DNA of 8,954 nucleotides from UBA6183 sp041302975 (GCA_041302975.1 JBFYQC010000237.1:1-8954), one strand, 5' to 3'; counted from the stretch's first letter, positions 1 through 6,181 are shown. Notes: generated by a model from the letters alone, not told the origin. Numbers and translations: made by a program.

Positions 1-81
1 ACCTATAAGTTTAGGGTTAATTAAACGCTCAACTGATACAAAAAACGAGTCCAGGTCAATATGTACAATGTTTCTTGCCAT
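1..81 (-). CDS. Y-family DNA polymerase (Pol IV-like), N-terminal fragment
   Basis: Only the first 27 codons are present; the gene continues beyond the left edge. The minus-strand reading from the ATG at 81 begins MARNIVHIDLDSFFVSVERL and continues with a short Asn-Pro-Lys-Leu stretch. The HIDLDSFF segment is the start of the palm of Y-family translesion polymerases, where the first Asp (residue 9) is a catalytic metal ligand and the adjacent Phe-Phe is the steric-gate region. Such enzymes copy damaged DNA with low fidelity. The gene diverges from a LexA-like repressor, as expected if the polymerase belongs to a damage-inducible divergon; that regulation is inferred. With so few residues I cannot separate DinB/Pol IV from other Y-family branches. 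Confidence in the family is high. Confidence 0.85.
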   Translation of the reverse strand, partial: MARNIVHIDLDSFFVSVERLINPKLIG

Positions 82-113
82 GTAGTGTTAAAATAATTAA
101 GTTGTTTGAGGCC

Positions 114-152
114 GATTGGTATGTTTTGCTGCTAATCAAAACCACACCAATC
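114..152. repeat. Imperfect 39-base inverted repeat (hairpin) in the divergent intergenic region
   Basis: Left arm 114-128 and right arm 137-152 pair over 14 base pairs, with one A-C mismatch (121/145) and one bulged C (142). The outer seven pairs (GATTGGT/ACCAATC) are perfect. The loop, 129-136, contains TGCTAA, the same hexamer that forms the half-site of the palindrome at 256-272. It lies between the divergent polymerase and repressor genes and is not placed after any gene, so it is unlikely to be a terminator, although CCCTTTTT follows on the plus strand. It may be an operator, a leader structure or a small mobile repeat. Confidence 0.6.
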
Positions 153-197
153 AACCCTTTTTACCTGTAAGCCTTGGCATACAAAGGCCAAATCAAC

Positions 198-226
198 TTT
201 GTGTAATCAATCAAAAAATACGCTTG
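198..226 (+). promoter_or_regulatory. Candidate promoter for the LexA-like repressor gene
   Basis: TTTG at 198-201 is followed after 17 bases by TACGCTTG at 219-226, a 7-of-8 match to the Bacteroidota -7 consensus TAnnTTTG. Transcription would start near 232 and leave about 50 bases of leader containing the palindromes at 249-272. It competes with an equally plausible promoter slightly downstream (224-255), so neither is secure. Confidence 0.3.
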
Positions 227-255
227 CAATTTTACCAATTATTTTAGTATTATTG
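224..255 (+). promoter_or_regulatory. Alternative candidate promoter overlapping the operator palindromes
   Basis: TTG at 224-226, a 21-base spacer, then TATTATTG at 248-255 (7 of 8 to TAnnTTTG). This placement would put the -7 box inside the palindrome at 249-265 and transcription start near 262, a good geometry for autorepression. It rests on short matches in AT-rich DNA. Confidence 0.3.
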
Positions 256-272
256 TGCTAATAATTTTAGCA
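249..272. promoter_or_regulatory. Overlapping palindromes, candidate LexA-like operator
   Basis: Two perfect inverted repeats with 6-base arms and 5-base spacers overlap: ATTATT-N5-AATAAT at 249-265 and TGCTAA-N5-TTAGCA at 256-272. The second ends nine bases before the repressor ATG. A related hexamer, TTAGTA, lies at 244-249, and the 7-mer TGCTAAT recurs in the hairpin loop at 130-136. Position and symmetry suit autoregulation by the dimeric repressor encoded just downstream; which palindrome is bound, if either, cannot be told from sequence. Confidence 0.5.
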
Positions 273-281
273 ATTGCAACT

Positions 282-1052
282 ATGAGTAAAATATCAAACA
301 ACATCAAGCACTTGCGCTCCTTAAAAGGATGGAGCCAGCAACAATTAGCGGATAAACTAAATATTACCCGCGCACGTATTGGTTCTTATGAAGAAGAAAG
401 AGCTGATCCTCCTGTTGACATTTTGATACGTTTAAGTACCATGTTTCATGTAGCCATTGATGCATTGCTAAAATGTGATTTGAGCAAAGTTGACCCTGCC
501 TCGTTAATGAAAGTTGGGCAAAACCGTATTTTATTTCCAATTATGGTTGATGCCAACAACAACGACTTGGTTGAAGTAGTAACTGCTCGTGCATCGGCCG
601 GATATTTAAACGGCTACAGCGATCCTGAGTATTTTGAAAATCTGCCCAACATGAATTTACCCTTTAAAATTGTGGGTAAACACCGTGCGTTTCCTATTAA
701 AGGCGACTCGATGCCTCCTTTACAAGATGGTAGTTTTGTGGTGAGCAAATTTGTAGAAAACATAAGCGATATTGCTAATGGCAACACTTATGTGCTTATT
801 ACCAAAGAAGAAGGTATTGTTTACAAACGCGTTTACAAGAAAGGCAATGAACTTGAATTACACTCGGACAATAAAAACTACGAACCTTACACGGTACATA
901 TTTCTGATGTGTTAGAGGTTTGGCAATTTGTGTGTACCTTAAATGTATCCGACAAAAAAGAAGAAGAACTAAACTTAGAAAGCATCATGAATATGCTAAA
1001 AAGCATGCGTGTAGAAATGGAAAGTATCAAACAAAAAATTAAGGTGAATTAG
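282..1052 (+). CDS. LexA-like transcriptional repressor (XRE-type HTH plus S24 peptidase)
   Basis: A 256-residue protein. Residues 1-65 are a Cro/C1-type helix-turn-helix, with recognition helix around ITRARIGSYEEERADPP. Residues about 97-215 are an S24 peptidase domain: a potential self-cleavage Ala106-Gly107 (ASAGY), the nucleophile in GDSM (Ser143) and the general base Lys182 (VYKRV). This is the LexA/CI arrangement, in which RecA filaments trigger autocleavage and derepression. Residues 226-256 form a charged, probably coiled-coil tail absent from E. coli LexA. I chose the ATG at 282 over an in-frame GTG at 255 because the HTH begins directly after it, and the longer version would add a hydrophobic stretch and bury the palindrome in the coding region. 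It diverges from a Y-family polymerase and is followed two bases later by a GyrI-like gene. An SOS role is inferred; a phage-type CI repressor is the main alternative. Confidence 0.88.
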   Translation: MSKISNNIKHLRSLKGWSQQQLADKLNITRARIGSYEEERADPPVDILIRLSTMFHVAIDALLKCDLSKVDPASLMKVGQNRILFPIMVDANNNDLVEVVTARASAGYLNGYSDPEYFENLPNMNLPFKIVGKHRAFPIKGDSMPPLQDGSFVVSKFVENISDIANGNTYVLITKEEGIVYKRVYKKGNELELHSDNKNYEPYTVHISDVLEVWQFVCTLNVSDKKEEELNLESIMNMLKSMRVEMESIKQKIKVN

Positions 1053-1054
1053 CT

Positions 1055-1540
1055 ATGCTGATTCCACAAATAGTAACACTTGCCCCAAAAATGTTGGTAG
1101 GTATAAACCAACAAATGAGTTTAACCAACAACACTACCGCACAACTTTGGCAAAAGTTTATGCCCTTGTGTAAACTTATAAAACATACGGTAGGCAGTGA
1201 TTTGTATAGCTTACAACAATATAACGGGGTGTTGAGTTTAAGTAACTTTTCACCGAACAATGTATTTACCAAGTGGGCTGCAGTAGAGGTTGAACCGGGT
1301 AATGATATACCCGAAAATATGGAAGTAATGAACATTGAAGGAGGTTTGTATGCGGTGTTTTTATACCAAGGTTTGCCGGCAAATTATGCACCAACGTTCA
1401 GGTACATTTTCGGTACATGGTTTCCTCAATCGGAATATGAAGTAGATGACCGACCACATTTTGAAGTATTGGGTGAAAAATACAGCAATACTTCTCCTGA
1501 TTCGGAAGAAGAAATTTGGATACCTGTAAAACTAAAGTAA
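1055..1540 (+). CDS. GyrI-like / AraC effector-binding domain protein
   Basis: A 161-residue stand-alone effector-binding domain without HTH or signal peptide. The characteristic end of the family is visible: an aromatic-rich strand (FRYIFGTWFPQSEYEVDDRP), then FEVLGEKY, then an acidic turn and EEIWIPVK closing strand (residues about 115-160). The family (GyrI/SbmC, the BmrR and Rob ligand domains) forms a cleft that binds small hydrophobic or cationic compounds; E. coli GyrI inhibits DNA gyrase and is part of the LexA regulon. Here the gene starts two bases after the stop of the LexA-like repressor, so the two are almost certainly co-transcribed. That suggests a damage-inducible or repressor-linked job, which is inference. 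The last nine bases overlap the convergent TonB-domain gene. Domain assignment is good; the molecular function is unknown. Confidence 0.75.
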   Translation: MLIPQIVTLAPKMLVGINQQMSLTNNTTAQLWQKFMPLCKLIKHTVGSDLYSLQQYNGVLSLSNFSPNNVFTKWAAVEVEPGNDIPENMEVMNIEGGLYAVFLYQGLPANYAPTFRYIFGTWFPQSEYEVDDRPHFEVLGEKYSNTSPDSEEEIWIPVKLK

Positions 1541-2029
1541 TGAGTAAAGCCAGACACCTATAGCAGCACCTAATAATCCACCAACTATTATACCTATAGA
1601 TTCGGTAACACTATACCTATACCTATTTTCTTGCAAACTGAAATTAATGGGGATAGTGAACTTTACGTTTACCGCCTTACCTTGTTGTGTTCCGGGTTTC
1701 CATTGTGGCATACCATTGATTACACGCAAAGCTTCTGCATCAATTGTTGGACTTACTGATTTTATAACCTTACTATCAATGACATGCCCAAATGTATCTA
1801 TTACAAACTGAACAATAACTTTTCCTGAAATGCTCTTGTTTAAGTCTGCCTTAGGATATTTAATATTTTTATTCAAGTAAGCATACATCGTTTCTTGTCC
1901 GCCCGGATACTCAGGCATTGTTTCTACAAATACAACTATCTTGCTAGAATCGGTTGGTATTTGTGCCCAAGCGGCATTAAACACAATAAACCCCAAAACA
2001 AAAAACAATTTTATTCTATTCAGCATCAT
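1532..2029 (-). CDS. TonB C-terminal domain protein with glycine-zipper hydrophobic tail
   Basis: A 165-residue exported protein. Residues 1-22 are a signal peptide (hydrophobic core, AWA-Q cleavage). Residues about 40-131 are a TonB C-terminal fold of the Bacteroidota type: MPEYPGGQETMYAYLNKNIKYP, a GKVIVQFVIDTFGHV strand, and the MPQWKPGTQQGKAVNVKFTIPINF ending split across positions 107-130. The domain normally contacts TonB-dependent outer-membrane receptors, but true TonB proteins have an uncleaved N-terminal anchor and a Pro-rich spacer, both missing here. Instead residues 144-165 are a hydrophobic tail with Gly at 146, 150, 154 and 158 (GxxxGxxxGxxxG), suggesting membrane insertion or helix packing. 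The ATG (2029; a second Met follows at once) directly abuts the stop of the upstream acetyltransferase gene, so the two form an operon. Its end overlaps the convergent GyrI-like gene by nine bases. An energy-transducing role is uncertain. Confidence 0.8.
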   Translation of the reverse strand: MMLNRIKLFFVLGFIVFNAAWAQIPTDSSKIVVFVETMPEYPGGQETMYAYLNKNIKYPKADLNKSISGKVIVQFVIDTFGHVIDSKVIKSVSPTIDAEALRVINGMPQWKPGTQQGKAVNVKFTIPINFSLQENRYRYSVTESIGIIVGGLLGAAIGVWLYSLL

Positions 2030-2608
2030 TTAAACAATACGTGTAACTACATGATCCTTCAATTCATACACCTGTCCGCTTTCCGGGCAAGTTGCTTTGC
2101 CTTCAGCATCAAACTGCAAACGATGTCCAAATTCACTCATCCAACCTAACTGACGAGCGGGATTACCAACCAATAAGGCATAAGCCGGAACATTTTTAGT
2201 AACCACAGCACCGGCTCCTATAAAAGCGAACTCACCAATATCATGCCCACAAACAATGGTGGCATTTGCACCAATAGAGGCACCTTTACCCACATGAGTT
2301 CTGGCATACGAACCTCTGCGGTTAACAGCACTGCGTGGATTGGTTACATTGGTAAATACACAAGATGGACCAAGAAACACATCATCATCACAGGTTACAC
2401 CAGTATAAATAGAAACGTTGTTTTGAATCTTTACATTGTTGCCCAAACTCACTTCTGGGCTTATTACTACATTTTGTCCAATGTTGCAATTTTGGCCAAT
2501 AACACACTTACTCATAATGTGCGAGAAGTGCCAAATTTTAGTTCCGTTTCCAATGGTACAACCTTCATCAATAAAGGCCGATTCGTGGGCAAAATAATTA
2601 TTTTCCAT
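2030..2608 (-). CDS. WbpD/WlbB-like sugar N-acetyltransferase (left-handed beta-helix)
   Basis: A 192-residue cytoplasmic acyltransferase built almost entirely of hexapeptide repeats, residues about 8-150 (for example IDEGCTIGNGTKIW, VIGQNCNIGQNVVI, ASIGANATIVCG, FIGAGAVVTKNVP). The segments KIQNNVSIYTGV and FLGPSCVFTNVTNPR closely resemble WbpD/WlbB, which transfer acetyl from acetyl-CoA to the 3-amino group of UDP-2-acetamido-3-amino-2,3-dideoxy-glucuronate in O-antigen or capsule synthesis. The final 35 residues keep only a CPESG remnant of the usual tail. I chose Met at 2608 rather than the upstream in-frame ATG at 2644: family members begin just before the first repeat, and the extra twelve residues look like untranslated leader. 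No other sugar-nucleotide gene is nearby, so the exact sugar substrate is open. The stop codon touches the start of the TonB-domain gene. Confidence 0.85.
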   Translation of the reverse strand: MENNYFAHESAFIDEGCTIGNGTKIWHFSHIMSKCVIGQNCNIGQNVVISPEVSLGNNVKIQNNVSIYTGVTCDDDVFLGPSCVFTNVTNPRSAVNRRGSYARTHVGKGASIGANATIVCGHDIGEFAFIGAGAVVTKNVPAYALLVGNPARQLGWMSEFGHRLQFDAEGKATCPESGQVYELKDHVVTRIV

Positions 2609-2724
2609 ACAGTTCAATTTTACGCTTTGTATTACGCATTTCAAAACATTGTTTTAACGCTTATACTGTCAAACAACATGAATAAACCTCTATTCCAACA
2701 TTTTAGCTTGCACATCAAAAGATG

Positions 2725-2732
2725 CAAACCTA
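2725..2732 (-). promoter_or_regulatory. Candidate -7 box for the acetyltransferase / TonB-domain operon
   Basis: The minus strand reads TAGGTTTG here, an exact match to the Bacteroidota -7 consensus TAnnTTTG, about 117 bases before the acetyltransferase ATG. No TTG lies 17-23 bases upstream, so the promoter is incomplete and the call is weak. The box is only 13 bases from the start of the divergent kinase gene, so both promoters, if real, would be packed together. Confidence 0.25.
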
Positions 2733-2745
2733 AATTCGCTTCAAT

Positions 2746-4542
2746 ATGCACTTAAAAAACAAAATACTAGCCCCTATTTTGTTACTTACTTTTGTGTTCA
2801 GCACATTTTCTAACGCTAAAGCACAAGATTCTATATTCATTCAGCTAAAATGGCGACACCAGTTTCAGTTTGCTGGATATTATGCAGCAGTAAACAAGGG
2901 TTACTTTAAAGAACTCGGGTTAAATGTATATCTGCGTGAAGGAGGTCCTCATGTCATTTCAGTAAATGAAATAGAAAAAGGAAGGGCACAATATGCAGTA
3001 TCTTCATCCGAAATTATATCTGACTATATCAGTGGAAAACCACTTAGCGTAATTACTGTTTTTTTTCAGCACTCACCTTATGTGTTATTAACCTCTTCAA
3101 ACAGCAACATTAAACGGCCTTCTGATTTAATAGATAAGCGAGTAATGGCAGCAAATGACCAAGGTTGGACTCAAATAAAAGCTGTATTTTTAAAAGAAGG
3201 TATAGATCCGTCATTGCTAAAGGTACAACAACATCAATGGGGATTTAAACATCTTGAAAATGGCGAAGCTGACGCCATGTCTGCATACAGTTCCTTTGAA
3301 CCATTTATGCTTGATAAAATTGGAATACACTATAATATCATCAAACCTGTAGATTATGGAGTAGACTTTTATGGGGATTTGTTATTTAGCAGTCAAGATT
3401 ATGTAAAAAACAATGCCGAAGAGGTAGAAGAAGTTAGAGATGCTTTAATTAAAGGTTGGGAATACGCCTTTTCTCATCGTGAAGAAATGGCCAACTATAT
3501 TATGAGCCTGCCTGGAGTTCAAGAACGAGGTATCGATAAAAGTATTTTATTAAAGGAGGCTGAAGAACTTTACAACCTCACTCAACCTGACTTAATAGCC
3601 ATAGGCCATATGAACATTGGTAGATGGCAAGCCATTTTAAACACATACAAAGAATTGGGATTAGCCCCTACAGACATTACTTTAGGCAACTTCATTTTTA
3701 CAACAACTCCAGATGAATACCGTCATAAATTTAAAAATGCTTTTTATATAAGTTTAGGATTATTAATCTCTATTTTATTTGTACTCATATACAATTATCA
3801 GCTAAAAAAAGAGGTAAGAAACCAAACACAAAAAATACAAACTACAACTGATGAGTTAATGCTGAGTAATGCCGAGTTGGAAAAATTTGCTTATGTAGCT
3901 TCCCATAACTTGCGTGCACCAGTAGTTAATATCATAAGTCTATTATCTCTTTATAATAAAGAAAATCCCTCTGCTAAAGATAATTTATACATTATTGACA
4001 AACTAGACTCTACAACTAAAAATCTACATAATACCCTTAAAGACCTGATACAAGTGGTGTCTAGCAAATCGGTGGGTATGGATACCCAAGAATTAAATAT
4101 TGAACAGGTTTATGAAGAAGTAAAAGAATCAATTAGTGAGTTAATAATTAGAACAGAAACCACCATTTATACCCACTTTGAAGTTAAAGAAATTTATTAC
4201 AGCCAAAAGGTATTAAACAGTATTTTCATAAACCTATTAACGAATTCCATAAAATACAAACGTCCTGAAACACCTGCCATTATTGAGGTTTCAACTCGTT
4301 TTAAAAACAATAAAATAGAATTAAGAATTACCGATAATGGGCTTGGTATTAACCTGAAAAAACATGGTGAAAAACTGTTCGGATTGTTTCAACGATTTAA
4401 TCCCAATATTGAAGGATCTGGAATTGGTTTACACATTGTAAAAAAACAAGTTGAAACCCTTGGTGGTGAAATAAAAGTAGAAAGCACTGTAAATGTTGGA
4501 ACAACTTTTTATATTTACATAAATTCTTTAGCTAAAGTTTAA
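2746..4542 (+). CDS. Hybrid NMT1/THI5-like solute-binding sensor histidine kinase
   Basis: A 598-residue membrane sensor kinase. Residues 1-27 are a signal peptide (AKA-Q). Residues about 28-320 are an NMT1/THI5-type periplasmic binding domain, recognised from IQLKWRHQFQFAGYYAAVNK followed by GYFKELGL. One transmembrane helix spans about 332-350 and a coiled-coil linker 352-378. The dimerisation/phosphoacceptor helix has His387 in YVASHNLRAP, the form usual in Bacteroidota, and the ATPase domain has the N box (Asn500, NLLTNSIKY), G1 (DNGLGI, 530-535) and G2 (GSGIGLHIV, 557-565). The kinase therefore looks active. NMT1-type domains bind thiamine-pyrimidine precursors, aromatic sulfonates and similar small molecules, so the binding domain presumably serves as ligand sensor; the ligand is unknown. 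A receiver gene follows four bases after the stop and is the likely phosphorylation partner. No transporter genes are adjacent. Confidence 0.88.
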   Translation: MHLKNKILAPILLLTFVFSTFSNAKAQDSIFIQLKWRHQFQFAGYYAAVNKGYFKELGLNVYLREGGPHVISVNEIEKGRAQYAVSSSEIISDYISGKPLSVITVFFQHSPYVLLTSSNSNIKRPSDLIDKRVMAANDQGWTQIKAVFLKEGIDPSLLKVQQHQWGFKHLENGEADAMSAYSSFEPFMLDKIGIHYNIIKPVDYGVDFYGDLLFSSQDYVKNNAEEVEEVRDALIKGWEYAFSHREEMANYIMSLPGVQERGIDKSILLKEAEELYNLTQPDLIAIGHMNIGRWQAILNTYKELGLAPTDITLGNFIFTTTPDEYRHKFKNAFYISLGLLISILFVLIYNYQLKKEVRNQTQKIQTTTDELMLSNAELEKFAYVASHNLRAPVVNIISLLSLYNKENPSAKDNLYIIDKLDSTTKNLHNTLKDLIQVVSSKSVGMDTQELNIEQVYEEVKESISELIIRTETTIYTHFEVKEIYYSQKVLNSIFINLLTNSIKYKRPETPAIIEVSTRFKNNKIELRITDNGLGINLKKHGEKLFGLFQRFNPNIEGSGIGLHIVKKQVETLGGEIKVESTVNVGTTFYIYINSLAKV

Positions 4543-4546
4543 CAAA

Positions 4547-4933
4547 ATGAATATACTCCTAATTGATGATGACGAAGTAACCAATTACATTAACAAAAGA
4601 ATCTTTTGTTCCGTTTATCCCGACTCTAATATTACTGTGGCAGGAAATGGCTCTGAAGCTTTAACCGTAATTGAAAATAATATAAGTAATGCTCTCCCAA
4701 TTTTTGATTTAATTCTGGTTGATATTAGTATGCCAGATATGGATGGATGGGAATTTATTGACGCAGTGTCGGAGAATAAGTACATTCTACAACATAAAGG
4801 ATTTTTTTTCATGCTAACATCCTCTGTTTTTGATGACGACATTATCAAAGCTCAGAGTAAACCCTTTATTAAAAAGTTTTTCTCAAAACCTTTAGATATC
4901 GAAAAAATAAAAGAAATGGTGGAACTATGTTAA
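4547..4933 (+). CDS. Stand-alone response regulator receiver (CheY-like)
   Basis: A 128-residue single receiver domain with no output domain. The acidic cluster Asp7-Asp8-Asp9 binds magnesium, Asp59 (ILVDISMPDMDGW) is the phosphorylation site, Thr91 is the switch residue, and Lys114 sits in the conserved SKP motif. All key residues are present, so it should accept phosphate. It starts four bases after the NMT1-kinase gene and is surely co-transcribed and cognate. With no DNA-binding or enzymatic domain it must act by protein contact or feed a phosphorelay. Single-receiver partners of FAYVASH-type kinases are common in this phylum and their targets are mostly unknown. The last eleven bases before the stop region contribute to the terminator hairpin at 4911-4950. 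Confidence 0.9.
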   Translation: MNILLIDDDEVTNYINKRIFCSVYPDSNITVAGNGSEALTVIENNISNALPIFDLILVDISMPDMDGWEFIDAVSENKYILQHKGFFFMLTSSVFDDDIIKAQSKPFIKKFFSKPLDIEKIKEMVELC

Positions 4934-4950
4934 CAGTAACACCATTTCTT
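4911..4950. terminator. Bidirectional intrinsic terminator between convergent genes
   Basis: Perfect 11-base arms AAGAAATGGTG (4911-4921) and CACCATTTCTT (4940-4950) enclose an 18-base loop that contains the small palindrome TGTTAACA (4928-4935). A-rich sequence (4902-4910) precedes and ATTTT (4951-4955) follows, so the hairpin has a U-rich tail read from either strand; the outer A and T runs can extend the stem past a two-base bulge. It overlaps the 3' end of the receiver gene and lies 16 bases from the stop of the convergent secreted-protein gene, so it can serve both. The stem is AT-rich, so strength is uncertain. Confidence 0.7.
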
Positions 4951-4965
4951 ATTTTAAGCATTTGT

Positions 4966-6072
4966 CTACTTGTTACCAGAACCTTCAATCCAAACTTTCC
5001 AATTTGCATTGTTTGTTTGGTTTGATACACTTAATATATAAACTCCCGCAGGTAAATAGTGTGCATCAATTTGTAATGCACCATTTGCCACCTTTGTATT
5101 TACCTTTAATGGATTGCCCTTTAAATCTGTAAGCATTAAAGCCGTGTAATCTAAGTTTGGAAGCACAATACTTTTAGATACCATGTCGTACAATGGAACT
5201 ATCGTTTCCTGAATTGTTTTGTCTATACGTACCACTTTGGAGTAGTCTTCTTTACCGTCATAATCAATTTGCTTTACTCTATAGTAAGCATGAGTTAATT
5301 CTGTATCATCGATATATTGATATGTTTTAGCAACAGATTGGTTACCGCCACCTTTTAGTTCACCGATGGTTTCCCAATCATATCCATTTAAACTACGCTG
5401 AATTTCAAAATAATTGTTATTGATTTCAGTTAAAGTAGTCCATTTTACATTTACCCCACGATTATTCAAAAATGCTTCAATATTACCCCATTTAACAGGT
5501 AATACAGTGGCTGCAAATGTTCGTGCATAAATCAAATCACCAGAACTACTATTATCTCCGTTCGCAGCGTTAATGGACACATAAAATACTGGACTAACAT
5601 TTATTGTATTGGGTGTAGTGTATTGAAACTGCCATGTTTTTGTGCTGCCTGATGCAGAAGTCCCAGAGACATCATGCATTAGATAAGTTCTGTTTGGGCT
5701 TGTACTACTCGACAATTGTGTTTCACTGCTCGATGCAATTAATGTACCAATACTAGCTGATGAGCTTGTAGCTGAAGCTGGTAATACACACAATTGAAAG
5801 CCATAAGTAGTTCTACCAGACTGGCTGAATCCAAGATTAAAGGTATAAGTTGTATTAGGCTGTAATGCTGTTAATGCTGTACTAGTAGTTAATGTGATAT
5901 TGTTAAACGCACCACCACCGTTTAATGAACTTCCTCCATGGCAACTTGTACAGTTCGACTCACCAGGTGCATTAGTGTAACTATCAGGAGGTCCACCAGA
6001 ATAGGTTAAAGCCGATATCGACCAAGTTAATAATCCGCCAACAACAATTAACTTAAGTAATTTAGTTTTCAT
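4966..6072 (-). CDS. Secreted CxxCH protein with T9SS C-terminal sorting domain (choice-of-anchor V type)
   Basis: A 368-residue exported protein. A signal peptide covers about residues 1-22. It is followed by NAPGESNCTSCHGG, in which Cys41, Cys44 and His45 form a CxxCH c-type haem attachment motif, as in the Reelin-like/choice-of-anchor V domain that occupies about 28-190 and is rich in Ser and Thr. Residues about 192-285 resemble a fibronectin-like linker common before sorting domains in this phylum (NNYFEIQRSLNGYDWETIG, then YYRVKQIDYDG). The last 75 residues, ending with LPAGVYILSVS, are a type A T9SS sorting domain, which directs passage through the outer membrane and cell-surface attachment or release. 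A haem role is inferred from one motif; no cytochrome partners are adjacent. The gene diverges from the ars operon and converges on the receiver gene. Confidence 0.82.
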   Translation of the reverse strand: MKTKLLKLIVVGGLLTWSISALTYSGGPPDSYTNAPGESNCTSCHGGSSLNGGGAFNNITLTTSTALTALQPNTTYTFNLGFSQSGRTTYGFQLCVLPASATSSSASIGTLIASSSETQLSSSTSPNRTYLMHDVSGTSASGSTKTWQFQYTTPNTINVSPVFYVSINAANGDNSSSGDLIYARTFAATVLPVKWGNIEAFLNNRGVNVKWTTLTEINNNYFEIQRSLNGYDWETIGELKGGGNQSVAKTYQYIDDTELTHAYYRVKQIDYDGKEDYSKVVRIDKTIQETIVPLYDMVSKSIVLPNLDYTALMLTDLKGNPLKVNTKVANGALQIDAHYLPAGVYILSVSNQTNNANWKVWIEGSGNK

Positions 6073-6137
6073 ATTCTAATAATTAGGTGCGTGAAGATAA
6101 TTCGAAAAATCATAAAACTAATATTTATCATCATTCT

Positions 6138-6151
6138 TTTAAATATTTAAA
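6138..6151. repeat. Perfect 14-base AT-only palindrome upstream of the ars promoter
   Basis: TTTAAATATTTAAA is its own reverse complement and ends one base before the TTTG of the -33 box (6152-6155). It could be an UP-like element or a regulator site, but AT-only palindromes arise easily by chance in DNA of this composition. Confidence 0.35.
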
Positions 6152-6181
6152 TTTGTCCAAAAGAATATTATCGTATATTTG
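6152..6181 (+). promoter_or_regulatory. ars operon promoter (Bacteroidota -33/-7 type)
   Basis: TTTG at 6152-6155, an 18-base spacer, then TATATTTG at 6174-6181: an exact match to the Bacteroidota consensus TTTG...TAnnTTTG with normal spacing. Transcription should start near 6187, giving a leader of only about a dozen bases before the arsR ATG at 6199, with no Shine-Dalgarno sequence. Confidence 0.8.

Noticed and set aside
114..165. Hairpin at 114-152 followed by CCCTTTTT as an intrinsic terminator
   Set aside because: No gene is transcribed into it from the left on the plus strand, and the T run is short and offset from the stem.
255..281. In-frame GTG start at 255 for the LexA-like repressor
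   Set aside because: It would add nine hydrophobic residues before the HTH and cover the palindromes at 249-272; the ATG at 282 gives the normal N terminus.
1039..1335. Minus-strand open frame of 98 codons
   Set aside because: It lies antisense inside the GyrI-like gene, whose protein has clear domain motifs; the antisense translation has none.
2609..2644. Upstream ATG at 2644 for the acetyltransferase
   Set aside because: The twelve extra residues have no counterpart in the WbpD/WlbB family as I know it; the Met at 2608 sits right before the first hexapeptide repeat.
2708..2738. TTG-N20-TAAATTCG as promoter of the sensor kinase
   Set aside because: It would make the kinase mRNA practically leaderless, and the -7 match is imperfect; too weak to list.
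1895..2755. Plus-strand open frames of 84 and 170 codons opposite the TonB-domain and acetyltransferase genes
   Set aside because: Their translations show no recognisable domain, while the minus-strand proteins have strong TonB-C and hexapeptide signatures.
4615..4848. Minus-strand open frame of 77 codons inside the receiver gene
   Set aside because: It is antisense to an intact CheY-like domain and has no features of its own.
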